64,000 nucleotides of DNA, from NCBI GenBank assembly GCA_903828565.1, contig CAIKMQ010000013.1, forward strand, positions 19,096-83,095, given 5' to 3'. Below are positions 29,269-41,012 of this stretch, piece after piece (the stretch's first letter is position 1; each line of letters opens with the position of its first letter). The DNA is from an uncultured Leptolinea sp. (lineage in GTDB: Bacteria > Chloroflexota > Anaerolineae > Anaerolineales > Anaerolineaceae). The notes beneath the pieces are model-generated. The model saw nothing but the letters and a program-made list of their open reading frames with translations, made no database searches and was not told where the DNA came from. The position numbers were made by a program, and so were the translations under genes.

Positions 29269-29856
29269 ATGGAAAAATTGACTTACATCATCGCAGGGCT
29301 TGGAAATCCCGGCCGGCAGTATCGCAATACGCGCCACAACGCAGGCTTTATCATGATCGACCATCTGGTGGAAGAATATAAGATCCGCCTGAGCAAGATG
29401 CAATTCAATGCGATCACTGGCTCCATCGAGCTTGATTCAGCCCGCGTAATCCTGGCGAAGCCGCAAACTTTTATGAATCTTTCCGGTCAATCAGTCGCAG
29501 CATTGGTGCGGTTTTACAAGATTCCGTTGGAACAGCTTTTAGTGGCACATGATGACATTGATCTGCCTGTTGGAGCCCTGCGTATCCGCCCGGGAGGTGG
29601 GGCTGGAGGTCAGAAGGGGCTGGCTTCAACCATTGAGCGGTTGGGAACGCAGGAATTCCCGCGAATGCGGATTGGTATTGGCCGTCCTTCCGGCACTCAG
29701 GAAGCGGCTGGTTATGTGCTGCAGGAGTTCTCTACAGGGGATATCCGTGTTTTGAAAGCGGTTTTCCCTCAGGCTGTACAGGCAGTTCACACTTTCATTA
29801 CTGAAGGCTTGCAGGCTGCCATGAACCGTTACAATGGTTTGATCGGTCAGGAGTGA
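29269..29856 (+). CDS. pth: Peptidyl-tRNA hydrolase
   Basis: IAGLGNPGRQYRNTRHNAGFIMID; KPQTFMNLSGQSV; GGGAGGQKGLAS. Confidence 0.95.
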   Translation: MEKLTYIIAGLGNPGRQYRNTRHNAGFIMIDHLVEEYKIRLSKMQFNAITGSIELDSARVILAKPQTFMNLSGQSVAALVRFYKIPLEQLLVAHDDIDLPVGALRIRPGGGAGGQKGLASTIERLGTQEFPRMRIGIGRPSGTQEAAGYVLQEFSTGDIRVLKAVFPQAVQAVHTFITEGLQAAMNRYNGLIGQE

Positions 29857-29860
29857 AACA

Positions 29861-32800
29861 GTGATCCTGGAGACCATACGCCGGCTGCCGCCATATCAGC
29901 AGCTATTAGCCAACCTGCAGGGAAACAGCTCTCTGGAGCAGAACATACCTCTGGGTATGATGCGTTCAGCCCGGCCGCCTTTACTTGCAGCTTTACAGGC
30001 TGATTTGCGCCGGCCAATCCTGTTCATTACCAGCAAACAGGAAGTTGCTGCCACCCTGATGGATGAGCTTGAGTTCTGGCAACCTGGTATCAGCCTGCTT
30101 CCATTCTCTGAGCCGGCAACATTGTTCTATGAAGATGCAGCATGGGGATTGAACATCCGTCGTGATCGGATCAGTGTCCTGACCGGACTTGCCCAATTCC
30201 ATTTACCAGGCAGCAAACCTGCAAATAGCGCTCCCTTGATCATCACCTCCGCAAAATCCTTAATGACCCGCACCATGCCGAGGCGTGATTTTATTACTTC
30301 TTTTCTCAGATTTTCCAGTGGAAGTACGAAAACGATGAGCAGCCTGCTTGTCCAAATCACTTCGCTGGGCTATACCGGAAATGACACAGTTCTGGAGCCT
30401 GGGCAATTTGCGCGCCGGGGTGGGGTGATGGACTTTTGGCCCATGGGGGATGCGCTTCCTGCGAGGTTGGATTTTTTCGGGGATGAGATTGAATCGATCA
30501 AGCGCTTTGACCCGTCAACGCAGCGCACAGTGGAAACAGTATCTACCCTGAGCATCCCTCCGGCGAGGGAGTTCCTGATAGCTGGCATGCCCGTATTGGA
30601 TACCGGTCATTCTTATAGTGAATTTCATCTACCATTGATCCATCGTTTCCCGAGCACTTTGATCGATTATCTTCCGAAGAGCACACTGGTCGTTATGGAC
30701 GATGGCGCTCGTCTGCAAGGTGTAGTTACAGAACTGGAGGAAGACGCTGTTCAGATGCGTAATGAGGGCGTAACCAATGGATCACTGCCTTCAGATTACC
30801 CGGTTCCTTATTTGTCATGGTCAGAGTTGCAAGATTCTCTCAGCCGATCGGTCGTTTTGGATATGGGACACAGCGCGGAACACGGCCTTTCAGATCTTGC
30901 CGCGTGTTTTGAGCCAAATCAACGATTTGCCGGACAATTACGGCAATTCATAGCAGCCATTCGGGAAGAAGAGAATAGTCAACAGGTTATTATTTCCAGG
31001 CAGGTGCCGCGGATCCGCGAGGTGATGCAAGAGGTCTCTCGTGATACCGCAGGGGAATTCACAACACCTGAGTTGATCGAAGGTAGCCTGACAGAAGGCT
31101 GGCATCTCTCACATCCCGTAACCGGAGAACTATACCTTTTTTCAGACAGTGAGATCTTTGGGTGGGAAAAACCACATTCCCGCCGAAGAACGCCGCAACT
31201 GGCTGAGAACCCTGAAGCAGGATACGCAGACCTGAAACCCGGTGACTGGGTAGTGCATATTGATCATGGTATTGGTCAATACAACGGATTGGTCAAGCGC
31301 GTACTGGATGGCATTCGGCGCGAATTCCTGGTGATTCTCTATGATGGTGGAGATGAGCTTTTCGTTCCCATCCATCAGGCAGATCGCCTCTCCCGGTATG
31401 TCGGCCCGGAAAATCAGCGCCCGGCAGCATCCCGGTTGGGCGGGCAGGAATGGGCCGCCACGAAGCAACGCGTTCTCCATGCGGTGGAAGAAGTCGCCGG
31501 AGACCTATTGGATCTCTACGCTCGCCGGCAGCTGGCAGAGGGATTTACCTTTTCGCAGGATACTGCCTGGCAAATGGAACTGGAAGGTTCATTCCCGTAT
31601 GTCGAAACACCAGACCAGATGGATGCCATCCGTGCAGTAAAGCGGGACATGGAAAAGTCGCGGCCGATGGACCGCTTGCTGTGCGGGGATGTGGGTTATG
31701 GCAAGACAGAAGTCGCTTTACGCGCGGCTTTTAAAGCAGTGATGGATGGCAAGCAGGTTGCTGTCCTTGTGCCAACCACCATCCTGGCACAACAGCATTA
31801 CGATACCTTCGTGGAGCGGTTGCTGCCTTTCCCTGCCCGGGTGGAGATGCTTTCGCGTTTCCGTTCTGCCCGCGAACAGGATGAGATTATTAGTCAATTG
31901 GGTATGGGTCAGGTGGATATCATCATCGGCACACACCGCTTGCTTTCAAACGATGTGATGTTCAAAGATCTCGGGTTGGTGATCATTGACGAAGAGCAGC
32001 GCTTTGGGGTCACACATAAGGAAGCATTGAAGAAATTGCGTACCGAAGTGGATGTTCTCACGCTTACCGCCACACCTATCCCCCGGACGCTATACATGGC
32101 GCTCACTGGCGTAAGGGATATTTCCACCATCAATACGCCGCCTGAGGAACGTCTTCCAATCAATACCCACATTGGCCCTTATTCACCACACCTGGTACGC
32201 CAGGCGATCTTAAGGGAGCTGGAACGCGGCGGCCAGATCTTCTTCCTCCATAATCGGGTGCAGTCCATCCCGGCCATGCTGATGCACCTGACAAAACTGG
32301 TGCCGGAGGCGCGCTATGGTATCGCTCATGGACAGATGGAGGAAAACGAACTCTCCCGCGTGATGCATGCTTTCACACACGCCGAGATCGATGTCCTGCT
32401 CTGCACTTCTATTATTGAATCAGGCCTCGATATTCCCAATGCCAATACGCTAATTGTGGACCGGGCAGATACCTTCGGGTTGGCCCAGTTGTACCAGTTG
32501 CGCGGCAGGGTCGGGCGCGGATCGCAACGGGCTTACGCATACTTCTTTAAGCACCGCACCCGCGTAGCCACGCCCGAAGGGCAGGAGCGCCTGGAGGTGA
32601 TCGCGGAGAATACTCAGCTTGGTGCCGGTTACAGCATTGCCATGCGCGACATGGAAATGCGCGGCGCTGGGGAGCTGCTTGGAAACAGGCAGCACGGGTA
32701 TATCAACTCCGTGGGTTTCCACCTCTACACCCGCATGCTGGCATCCGCTGTCAAGCTGGAACGCCGCTTGCGAGGATTACCTGAAGAAACCCGCCAGGAT

Positions 32801-33250
32801 GCCTTTGCTGTGCGGGAGCTGTCTGTACCGGTGAATGTGGATCTGCCCCTGCCTGTGGAATTGCCGGAGGAGTACATCCCAGATCAGGCAAGCCGATTAA
32901 AGCTTTACCGACGCCTTGCGGATGCTGGGGAAACATCCCGGCTGGATGCGCTGGCTGAAGAGCTGAGAGACCGCTTTGGGGCATTACCTGCGGAAACGGA
33001 TAATCTCTTATTTTCATTGCGTGTAAAACTGCTGGCGGAGTTGGCCGGGCTGGCAAGTGTGTCTATGGAAGGCGGTCAGTTGGTGTTGCGATATCCCGGC
33101 CAGCCTGATGGCAGCCCACCCCGCAATTTACATTTTATCCACCCGAAAGTTCGCGCCGGACGCAACGCATATTGGATGCCGTTCAACCAGGCAGATGTGG
33201 ATTGGAAGATAGACCTGCTGGAAGCCTTAGTCCAGTTAGCTACACACTAA
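29861..33250 (+). CDS. mfd: Transcription-repair coupling factor
   Basis: [17 protein letters not shown] (CarD-like RID), [46 protein letters not shown] start. Confidence 0.96.
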   Translation: MILETIRRLPPYQQLLANLQGNSSLEQNIPLGMMRSARPPLLAALQADLRRPILFITSKQEVAATLMDELEFWQPGISLLPFSEPATLFYEDAAWGLNIRRDRISVLTGLAQFHLPGSKPANSAPLIITSAKSLMTRTMPRRDFITSFLRFSSGSTKTMSSLLVQITSLGYTGNDTVLEPGQFARRGGVMDFWPMGDALPARLDFFGDEIESIKRFDPSTQRTVETVSTLSIPPAREFLIAGMPVLDTGHSYSEFHLPLIHRFPSTLIDYLPKSTLVVMDDGARLQGVVTELEEDAVQMRNEGVTNGSLPSDYPVPYLSWSELQDSLSRSVVLDMGHSAEHGLSDLAACFEPNQRFAGQLRQFIAAIREEENSQQVIISRQVPRIREVMQEVSRDTAGEFTTPELIEGSLTEGWHLSHPVTGELYLFSDSEIFGWEKPHSRRRTPQLAENPEAGYADLKPGDWVVHIDHGIGQYNGLVKRVLDGIRREFLVILYDGGDELFVPIHQADRLSRYVGPENQRPAASRLGGQEWAATKQRVLHAVEEVAGDLLDLYARRQLAEGFTFSQDTAWQMELEGSFPYVETPDQMDAIRAVKRDMEKSRPMDRLLCGDVGYGKTEVALRAAFKAVMDGKQVAVLVPTTILAQQHYDTFVERLLPFPARVEMLSRFRSAREQDEIISQLGMGQVDIIIGTHRLLSNDVMFKDLGLVIIDEEQRFGVTHKEALKKLRTEVDVLTLTATPIPRTLYMALTGVRDISTINTPPEERLPINTHIGPYSPHLVRQAILRELERGGQIFFLHNRVQSIPAMLMHLTKLVPEARYGIAHGQMEENELSRVMHAFTHAEIDVLLCTSIIESGLDIPNANTLIVDRADTFGLAQLYQLRGRVGRGSQRAYAYFFKHRTRVATPEGQERLEVIAENTQLGAGYSIAMRDMEMRGAGELLGNRQHGYINSVGFHLYTRMLASAVKLERRLRGLPEETRQDAFAVRELSVPVNVDLPLPVELPEEYIPDQASRLKLYRRLADAGETSRLDALAEELRDRFGALPAETDNLLFSLRVKLLAELAGLASVSMEGGQLVLRYPGQPDGSPPRNLHFIHPKVRAGRNAYWMPFNQADVDWKIDLLEALVQLATH

Positions 33251-33345
33251 TTTTATTTTCTTTAAATTACCAAAACAAACGATTGTCAAAAAATAAAAAA
33301 ATATATGAGCGGACAATAATATCTGTGAGAATATATCGTTGCATT

Positions 33346-33351
33346 TATAAT
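33346..33351 (+). promoter_or_regulatory. TATAAT -10 element 7 nt before the uvrB ATG
   Basis: TATAAT at 33346-33351; ATG at 33359; no SD between. Confidence 0.5.
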
Positions 33352-33358
33352 TAATCTT

Positions 33359-35407
33359 ATGGAATTTAAACTTCACTCTCCGTACCAACCCACGGGCGAC
33401 CAGCCTGTTGCCATCGATCAACTGGTGCATGGTGTAGAGCAAGGGATGCAGCACCAGGTACTTCTGGGTGCGACTGGTACCGGAAAGACCTTCACCATTG
33501 CCAATGTGATCCAACGAACGCAAAAGCCCACCCTTGTGATGGCCCATAACAAGACGCTGGCTGCGCAGCTTTACGCCGAATTCCGCGAGTTCTTCCCTGA
33601 GAACGCCGTGGAGTACTTCGTCTCCTACTATGATTATTACCAGCCTGAAGCCTATGTGCCACGACGCGATCTTTATATCGAAAAAGAGACAGACATCAAT
33701 GAAGAGATCGAAAGATTACGCCTGGCTGCCACCACGGCATTGATGAGCCGGAAAGATGTCATCATTGTCGCTTCGGTTTCATGCATTTATGGTTTGGGGA
33801 ATCCGGAAGAATTCAATCGCGGGTTATTGCACCTGTCCACAGGGGAAGTCTACCGGCGCAATGCCTTGTTGCGCCAGCTGGTGGAAAGCCAGTATCAGCG
33901 TAATGATATTGAGATCAAACCTGGAACATTCCGTGTGCGCGGCGATACGCTGGAGATCATGCCTGCATATGAACGCGAACACATCTACCGAGTTTCCTTT
34001 TTCGGTGATGAGATTGAGAAGATCATGGATATTCACCCGGTCACCGGTGAGGTCCATAGCATCCCTGTTGAGTTGGATATTTACCCCGCCAAGCATTACA
34101 TCACTCAGGAAGAGAAACTAAAAGAAACCGTCGCTGCGATCGAAAATGAATTGGAAGAAAGGATCCAGTTCTTCAAATCCCGGGATATGCTGCTCGAAGC
34201 TCAGCGGATTGAACAGCGGTGCCGGTATGACCTGGAAATGCTGAAAGAAGTAGGTTATTGCAGCGGCATTGAAAACTACAGCCGCCATGTGGACCTGCGC
34301 CCCGAAGGCTCTGCTCCCTGGACTCTGATCGATTACCTGCCTACTGATTATCTGTTGGTACTGGATGAAAGCCACATGACAGTACCGCAGATCCGCGGTA
34401 TGTATAACGGTGACCGGTCCCGCAAGCAGGTACTGGTGGATTATGGCTTTCGCTTACCAAGTGCTTTGGATAACCGGCCTTTGACCTTCGATGAGTTTGA
34501 GCATCATATGCAGTGCGTCATTTATACTTCTGCAACCCCCGGGCCGTATGAAATGAATGCGGCTGGCCAGGTGGTGGAGCAGATCATCCGCCCGACTGGC
34601 TTGCTAGACCCTGAGGTCGAAGTCCGCCCGACTGCCGGGCAGGTGGATGACCTGGTCGCAGAGATCAAAAAGCGCACAGCCGTAGGTGAGCGGATACTGG
34701 TAACCACGTTGACAAAACGCATGAGCGAAGACCTGGCTGATTATCTGCTGGAATTGGGTATGAAAGTCCACTACCTGCACAGTGAAGTAGAAACTTTGGA
34801 ACGCATCTCAATTTTGCGTGACCTTCGGACTGGCGTTTTCGATGTGATCGTGGGGATCAATCTGCTGCGTGAAGGCTTGGACCTGCCGGAAGTCTCGCTG
34901 GTTGCGATCCTGGATGCAGATAAAGAAGGCTTCTTGCGGTCAGGGACTGCGCTCATCCAAACGATTGGGCGGGCAGCCCGGCATGTGAACGGCAAGGTTT
35001 TGATGTATGCCGATCGTATCACCGATAGCATGGCAAAGGCTCTGGATGAAACCAACCGCCGCCGCAAGAAACAAAATGACTACAACGTCTCCCGGGGGAT
35101 AGAACCGGTATCTATCCGCAAGGCCATCCACGATCTGACACAGCAATTAACGGGCGCAGCTTCCATTGCGGAGAAGCGCGCCGGATATGGTGAGAACTCC
35201 CCCGGAAAAGGTGAGTTTATGCCGCGCAAGGAATTTGACCGGGTGATTTCGGAATTGGAAAATCAGATGAAAGCAGCCGCAAAGGAGTTGCAATTTGAGA
35301 AAGCCGCGGCGATCCGCGACCAGATCTATGAGTTACGAGCGGTATATGCTGAAAGCGCGAAGATAAAACCCTGGGAGAAAGCGCGCCTGCTTGCCGGGGA
35401 AGAATGA
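33359..35407 (+). CDS. uvrB: Excinuclease ABC subunit B
   Basis: [43 protein letters not shown]-terminal UVR motif. Confidence 0.97.
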   Translation: MEFKLHSPYQPTGDQPVAIDQLVHGVEQGMQHQVLLGATGTGKTFTIANVIQRTQKPTLVMAHNKTLAAQLYAEFREFFPENAVEYFVSYYDYYQPEAYVPRRDLYIEKETDINEEIERLRLAATTALMSRKDVIIVASVSCIYGLGNPEEFNRGLLHLSTGEVYRRNALLRQLVESQYQRNDIEIKPGTFRVRGDTLEIMPAYEREHIYRVSFFGDEIEKIMDIHPVTGEVHSIPVELDIYPAKHYITQEEKLKETVAAIENELEERIQFFKSRDMLLEAQRIEQRCRYDLEMLKEVGYCSGIENYSRHVDLRPEGSAPWTLIDYLPTDYLLVLDESHMTVPQIRGMYNGDRSRKQVLVDYGFRLPSALDNRPLTFDEFEHHMQCVIYTSATPGPYEMNAAGQVVEQIIRPTGLLDPEVEVRPTAGQVDDLVAEIKKRTAVGERILVTTLTKRMSEDLADYLLELGMKVHYLHSEVETLERISILRDLRTGVFDVIVGINLLREGLDLPEVSLVAILDADKEGFLRSGTALIQTIGRAARHVNGKVLMYADRITDSMAKALDETNRRRKKQNDYNVSRGIEPVSIRKAIHDLTQQLTGAASIAEKRAGYGENSPGKGEFMPRKEFDRVISELENQMKAAAKELQFEKAAAIRDQIYELRAVYAESAKIKPWEKARLLAGEE

Positions 35408-35415
35408 TATAGCGG

Positions 35416-35727
35416 TTATTCACTGATGAAAGTTGAGCGAACCTGAAAGGAACGGAACTCACCGGTTGCCGGCGAGAATTCCTCCCGATAATCGCGAACG
35501 AATGCCATGGGCGGGCCTGCTTTGAGTAGTTCGCTCAATTGGCGTAAAGAACGCTCGTTACCTTCAGCTACAATTTCTACTTCACCCGAATACAGGTTGC
35601 GTACCCATCCGGTCAAGTTGAGCTGATCCGCGGCTTCTTCAGCAAAATTCCTAAAACCTACCTGTTGTACCCTGCCTGTGATGACAGCATGCAGACGCAC
35701 AGTTTTGTCACTCATCATCCGGCTCAT
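35416..35727 (-). CDS. acyP: Acylphosphatase
   Basis: RLHAVITGRVQQVGFRNFAEEAADQLNLTGWVRNLYSGEVEIVAEG; start probably one of the internal Met codons near 35715. Confidence 0.9.
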   Translation of the reverse strand: MSRMMSDKTVRLHAVITGRVQQVGFRNFAEEAADQLNLTGWVRNLYSGEVEIVAEGNERSLRQLSELLKAGPPMAFVRDYREEFSPATGEFRSFQVRSTFISE

Positions 35728-36712
35728 CTTCTGATTCAGGTTCTTCGATTTCGCTGGTATCCGGGTCCAGATCCATGAAGCTGAAATTACCCATGCTGGC
35801 TGTAAATGCCAGGTTCTCGATAGCAGATTCGAGCAGGTCCAGCGTTTCCTCGTCCAGGTCAGAATCCTCAGCGAGTTCCGTTAGTTTCTCCTGGATTTGT
35901 TCTCCGCCGATCTGTGAGAGGGACCAGGCAACCGCCAGAAGTAGCTCATCATCGGTATCATCATCATCCAGCAAATCAAGCAGGGGCTCTCTTGCTTCCA
36001 CCAGTTCCAACTCACCGGCAGCCCGGACGGCCTCAAGCTGCATTTCCGGCTGGGGCGAATCCAAATTATCCAGGACTGTAACCCGCCAGTGATCATTCGC
36101 TGAACGGCCCATAGCAAAGATAGCGGATGCCCGCATAACCATTTCTTTTTCTGAATAGGCTGACGCGATCAATGCTGTGATCTCCGGGTTGGAGGAGTAA
36201 CCCAACGCTTCTATGGCTCTTCGGCGAAGGGTGAGCGGATAGCTCGATCCAAATCTCGTGATCAGCGCGGTTTCAATATCCGCTTGCTTATGCGAAGGGA
36301 TCTCATCCATCTCTCCTAGAAAGATGAACCGGCCCAACAGGCTGGCTGCTGCCGCCTGCACAGAAACATCGGGATCAGTGGTGAGAAGTCGTAATAAGCT
36401 GGAGACGAGGTCTTCTGCTTCACATTCCCACAGCAGGCGGATGCCCATTTCGCGGACGCGTGGTTGAGGATCTTCGAGCGCTAACCGGCCGATCTCAAAG
36501 AATGACACCACACTGTCGCTGTCTGTCAGTTCTTCCAAATCTTCCATCCAGCCAACGATGCGTTCTCTTGGGATGCGGTCCCAATTATTTTTTATTTTTT
36601 CCACCTCGGCCGGTGGCAGGTCAGAAAACCGGTGCAGTAAATGCGGAGGAAAGGGTTTGGCAGGATCAAATAATGCTGATAATACCTGGTCAAATGAGGT
36701 TTCGGTTGCCAT
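35708..36712 (-). CDS. HEAT-repeat domain protein
   Basis: Repeated helical motifs (VSVQAAAASLLGRFIF, LRRRAIEALGYSSNPEITALI, MQLEAVRAAGELELVEAREPLLDLLDDDD) and acidic tail. Confidence 0.83.
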   Translation of the reverse strand: MATETSFDQVLSALFDPAKPFPPHLLHRFSDLPPAEVEKIKNNWDRIPRERIVGWMEDLEELTDSDSVVSFFEIGRLALEDPQPRVREMGIRLLWECEAEDLVSSLLRLLTTDPDVSVQAAAASLLGRFIFLGEMDEIPSHKQADIETALITRFGSSYPLTLRRRAIEALGYSSNPEITALIASAYSEKEMVMRASAIFAMGRSANDHWRVTVLDNLDSPQPEMQLEAVRAAGELELVEAREPLLDLLDDDDTDDELLLAVAWSLSQIGGEQIQEKLTELAEDSDLDEETLDLLESAIENLAFTASMGNFSFMDLDPDTSEIEEPESEDEPDDE

Positions 36713-36718
36713 ATTTGC

Positions 36719-37786
36719 TCACTTCGTGATGATTGGGTTGATAAAATCTTGAATCGTGATGAATACCATCAGAGTAAGCAATGTGAGCATACCGATGGAG
36801 TTCACGAGGTTCTCATATTTTTGCGGAACGCGCTTCCTGAAGAGGATTTCCGGTAGGATAAAAAGGATTCTTCCGCCATCTAGCGCGGGGATGGGAAAGA
36901 GATTTGTCAGACCCACCGCAATGGATATAGTACCAATAAAGGAGAGAACGGATACCGCCGGTAGACTGGTCGTTGAAGTTGCAGCCTCTACATCACTCTC
37001 ACGGGCTGCACTATAAATATCAAAAATCCCTTTGGGCCCGATGATTCTTGCCTCTTCGGGGGCGATTGCGCCAGAAATTAAGCGGATTGGCAGGGTGAAG
37101 AGTTGCCGGGCCTGTTCCACCATGGCTGAGAATGATACCGGGATAGCCCGGTACCAGGGTATGGGGATGTATGGGTTACCCATCACGAAACCAACGGGGC
37201 CTTGCCCTTCGGGTGGGTTTGTTCGGGGTGTGACTTGGATGATTATCGGGTCGCCGTCACGCAGGATCTCCATACTGACAGGCAGTCCGGCGAACTCACG
37301 TGTGATCGCCTGAATTTCTTCGGCAGATGAAACATTACGTCCAGCGACTGATGTGATGATATCCCCGGCAAGCATGCCTCCTGCTTCAGCGGGAGAAGCC
37401 TTTGCCACTTCCATCACCTGGATGGTAGAGGTATCGGGCATACCAACCTGCGAAAACAAGGCTACATAAACCATGAAACCCAAAATAAGGCTAGCCAGCG
37501 GACCGCCCGCGAGTACACCCAGCCTAGCCCACGGGCTGGCGGCTGCCAAACCACCCTGAACGGACGGGTCATTATCACCTTTCGGTCGAACAAATGCTCC
37601 AAATGGGATGGCATTGATACTGACTAATACTTTGCCTATCTTGCGACCAAATATTCGGGGTGGCATCCCGAAACCAAATTCTTCGATTTCGACGCCTACC
37701 AGTCGAGCCATTAAAAAATGTCCCAACTCATGAGCAGCCAGCAGCGCTCCAAGCACAACAATAAACTGAATGATGGTCAGTAACAA
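36719..37786 (-). CDS. rseP: RseP-type site-2 protease (M50) with PDZ domain
   Basis: AAHELGHFLMARLVGVEIEEFGFG (HExxH), NLFPIPALDGGRILF. Confidence 0.93.
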   Translation of the reverse strand: MLLTIIQFIVVLGALLAAHELGHFLMARLVGVEIEEFGFGMPPRIFGRKIGKVLVSINAIPFGAFVRPKGDNDPSVQGGLAAASPWARLGVLAGGPLASLILGFMVYVALFSQVGMPDTSTIQVMEVAKASPAEAGGMLAGDIITSVAGRNVSSAEEIQAITREFAGLPVSMEILRDGDPIIIQVTPRTNPPEGQGPVGFVMGNPYIPIPWYRAIPVSFSAMVEQARQLFTLPIRLISGAIAPEEARIIGPKGIFDIYSAARESDVEAATSTTSLPAVSVLSFIGTISIAVGLTNLFPIPALDGGRILFILPEILFRKRVPQKYENLVNSIGMLTLLTLMVFITIQDFINPIITK

Positions 37787-37799
37787 AACTACCTGCTTT

Positions 37800-38786
37800 C
37801 TAAAATTTCAGATCAGATGTCACCAGGCGGGCAGGACCACCAGCCGGTGAAATGAGGACTGTCGAGACGCTGGCAATCGCCCGTAATTTCACCTCGATGT
37901 CTGGCACAAATTCAATCGTGGTTAGCACGTGAACATTTGCACCCGCATCAATGGTATAGAAGGCGGGTATTCCCTCGCTCCGTATATGAACGACAGCCTG
38001 GATTACTTCGAGTGTAGCAGGCAGCCAGTACATTAATGCCGGAGAGGATGTCATCATCACTGCATGCATCATCAGGCAATCCTGCTCCACAATTACTGCC
38101 AGTAAATTAAGATCACGCTCCATGATCGCTTCGCGGCATATAGTTAGTCGGCGATCAGTGTCCATTACGCGGGCAGATTGGAGCGGGCTGGTGGATGCCA
38201 GATGATGTCCTTCCGTGGAACTGATCTTCTTCTGCCCGGCATTCACGATCGCCACCAGATCTACCAGCTGCCAGTGATCAGGTGAAGCCAGTGACACAGC
38301 AAAAGAGTCGGTATCATCCTTACCGGGCAACCATTCCACAAATCCTGCCGGGATGGAACGGCAGGCTGATCCGGACCCCTTACGAGCCAGGCGGGAAAGG
38401 GCTGGTTCATTCAGCGAAAGGCCGTATGCTTTTGACCCTGCCAGTGCCAGAGCGGCAAAACCAGAAGCTGATGAGGCGATACCGCTACCGGTGGGAAAGT
38501 TATTTGAGGTCGACAATCTGGCATAAGTGGATATCCCAGACTGTCTGCGGATGATCTCCAGAAAGTTGCGGATCCGTTCTGCATCCCTCTCTTTAGCTAT
38601 TTCACCATTGATGGTGATCTGATCGGCCGGCAAACCAGCATCCAAGGATATTGAAGTGCGTGTCTCCAGAGAGGATAGATTCATGGAGATCGAACCATTG
38701 GAAGGTATGCGGAATTCATCTTCCCGGTTCCCCCAGTATTTAATGAAAGCTATGTTGGGATGTGCGATTGCTGTGACAGAGTCCAT
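37800..38786 (-). CDS. mvaD: Mevalonate (di)phosphate decarboxylase family protein
   Basis: AIAHPNIAFIKYWGNREDEFRIPSNGSISMNLSSLETRTS; TGSGIASSASGFAALALAG; SGSACRSIPAGFVEW. Start chosen at MDSVTAIAHPN. Confidence 0.88.
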   Translation of the reverse strand: MDSVTAIAHPNIAFIKYWGNREDEFRIPSNGSISMNLSSLETRTSISLDAGLPADQITINGEIAKERDAERIRNFLEIIRRQSGISTYARLSTSNNFPTGSGIASSASGFAALALAGSKAYGLSLNEPALSRLARKGSGSACRSIPAGFVEWLPGKDDTDSFAVSLASPDHWQLVDLVAIVNAGQKKISSTEGHHLASTSPLQSARVMDTDRRLTICREAIMERDLNLLAVIVEQDCLMMHAVMMTSSPALMYWLPATLEVIQAVVHIRSEGIPAFYTIDAGANVHVLTTIEFVPDIEVKLRAIASVSTVLISPAGGPARLVTSDLKF

Positions 38787-38972
38787 AAGTTTTCTGTAAT
38801 ATTGTATCTTAAAATCGATTGCTTCAGCCTGTGCATATATCCCTGGTAGAGTGACATACATCTATAAAATTTATTCTAAATATGTAATTAGGTTAAATTT
38901 GTATGCCAGATCATCAGATTGCGGTATGATTGTGACATTCCAGCCTGCGGGCTGTTTTATTTTAGAGGAAAA

Positions 38973-40637
38973 ATGCCACGAAGAAGCCTTAAACAACTGT
39001 ATCGGGATGAGTTTCAGGGGTACACCCTGCATAAACTAAAACAAGACCTGTTTGCCGGTCTCACTGTGGCAGCGGTTGCGCTTCCGCTGGCGCTGGCATT
39101 TGGTGTTGCTTCAGGAGCAACCGCGTCAGCAGGTTTGATCACGGCGGTCATCGCCGGGTTTGTCATTGGTGCCTTATCAGGCGCTCCTTTTCAGATCAGC
39201 GGGCCGACCGGCGCAATGAGCGCAGTATTGATCGTACTGAGTCAAAAGTACGGAATGCAGGGGATCTGGGTAGCCGGGTTACTCTCGGGTGTTTTCTTGT
39301 TGATCATCGGTTTGCTGCGCATGGGACGTTTTATTGCCTTCATTCCTGCCCCTGTAATCACAGGTTTTACCTCCGGCATTGCTTTGATCATCTTCATCGG
39401 TCAAGTTGATAATTTCATGGGTATTTCTACACCAACCGGAGAGTCAGCCCTGGTGAAGCTATTTGGTTATTTCCAGGGTGGTTTTACACCCGACTGGCAT
39501 GCAATAATGATCGGTGCCATCGTCGTTATGACGATGTTATTATGGCCCAGGAAGTGGAATCAGGTTTTTCCGTCCTCCCTTCTGGGGATCATTTTGGCGA
39601 CTGTACTTGGTGTGGCAACCGGGTGGAAAGTGCAACAGATTGGTGCCATTCCTTCCACGTTGTTACCGGATGCGCGATTACACCTGCTGGATATCCAATT
39701 ATCCCGGTTCACAGAATTTATCGCACCAGCTTTGACCATTACTGCACTGGGAGCCATTGAATCCTTGTTATGCGGTGCGGTTGGATCTAATATGACAGGG
39801 GTACGTTTGCAGGCAAATCAGGAATTAGTCGGACAGGGGATCGGAAATATGTTGATCCCTTTTTTTGGCGGTGTCCCTGCAACCGCAGCGATCGCCCGAT
39901 CAAGTGTCGGCATTAAATCGGGAGGAGTTACCAGACTGGTCAGCATCATTCATGCAGCCGGTTTACTGGCTTCGATGTTCTTACTGGCGCCGGTGATGGC
40001 AAAGATCCCTCTTGCGGCGCTCGCCGGAGTATTGATGGTAACTGCCTGGCGGATGAATGAATGGCATTCCATTAAGTTTATGTTCAGTAAGCGCTTCAAA
40101 ACAGCTATGACTGCGTTTTTGATCACCATGGTGGCTACTATCGCACTAGACCTCACGCAGGCTATTCTGGTCGGATCATTGATCACTGCAGGTATTTTTC
40201 TGAGCCAAATTGCACAGATCGAAATCACAGTGCAGGAAGTTGACCCCGTAAAATTGCGGGAGAAGGGGATCGAGGCAGAGGGCAAGTGCAGACACGTGCG
40301 TGTGGCTTTTGTTACCGGCCCGATTTTCTTTGCAGCTGCCGGTTATTTCAATGAAGCCTTCGCGGACCTGGGTGATACCCATGCCTTGATCCTATCCATG
40401 CGCGGTGTACCCCTAATCGATACGGCAGGGATTGAAACATTGGAACGCTTGTATGAGAGGTTGCATAAACAGGGCGGGGTATTGATGCTAGCGGGTATTC
40501 ATGACAACGTTCGAGGTATGTTGGAAAGAAGCGGACTGGCAGATCGCATTGGCAAAGAGAACTTCTTCTGGTCATCAGACCAGGCGATCGTTGAATCCGA
40601 AAGAAGAATGTGCCGATATTGTGCTGAAGATAGATAA
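38973..40637 (+). CDS. SulP family anion transporter with C-terminal STAS domain
   Basis: LFAGLTVAAVALPLALAFGVASGATASAGLITAVIAGFVIGALSGAPFQISGPTGAMSAV; STAS-like LILSMRGVPLIDTAGIETLERL. Confidence 0.92.
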   Translation: MPRRSLKQLYRDEFQGYTLHKLKQDLFAGLTVAAVALPLALAFGVASGATASAGLITAVIAGFVIGALSGAPFQISGPTGAMSAVLIVLSQKYGMQGIWVAGLLSGVFLLIIGLLRMGRFIAFIPAPVITGFTSGIALIIFIGQVDNFMGISTPTGESALVKLFGYFQGGFTPDWHAIMIGAIVVMTMLLWPRKWNQVFPSSLLGIILATVLGVATGWKVQQIGAIPSTLLPDARLHLLDIQLSRFTEFIAPALTITALGAIESLLCGAVGSNMTGVRLQANQELVGQGIGNMLIPFFGGVPATAAIARSSVGIKSGGVTRLVSIIHAAGLLASMFLLAPVMAKIPLAALAGVLMVTAWRMNEWHSIKFMFSKRFKTAMTAFLITMVATIALDLTQAILVGSLITAGIFLSQIAQIEITVQEVDPVKLREKGIEAEGKCRHVRVAFVTGPIFFAAAGYFNEAFADLGDTHALILSMRGVPLIDTAGIETLERLYERLHKQGGVLMLAGIHDNVRGMLERSGLADRIGKENFFWSSDQAIVESERRMCRYCAEDR

Positions 40638-40672
40638 CAAAACCCGGCGGAGCGAACCGGGCTTTACAGGAT

Positions 40673-40843
40673 TTATAAACCTTTGAGCAAGTTTGCAAGC
40701 GCTAACAGGATAAAACCAACCAACAGGACGAAGAAAGCGAGTGGTTGTAGAGCAGGGAACACATCCATCTGGCCAACGACACCAATGAGAGCCAGAATAA
40801 GCGATAACCACCAGACCCATTTCTTTGGTGCGCTGAGTTTCAT
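40673..40843 (-). CDS. Small two-TM membrane protein (56 aa), unknown
   Basis: MKLSAPKKWVWWLSLILALIGVVGQMDVFPALQPLAFFVLLVGFILLALANLLKGL with SD GGAGG upstream. Confidence 0.7.
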   Translation of the reverse strand: MKLSAPKKWVWWLSLILALIGVVGQMDVFPALQPLAFFVLLVGFILLALANLLKGL

Positions 40844-41012
40844 AGTATCCTCCTTGAAGGTAAAACCTAATTTCACCTCTCAAATGCTCCAATTTTATTA
40901 TAGCGATATTTTCGTACTTATGTAATAGTTGACTATACAGTAGAATATCGACTTGGCGGATAAAATGTATGGCATCTTCTGTATGATAAAATACTCCTAT
41001 TAGGTAGCAGTC

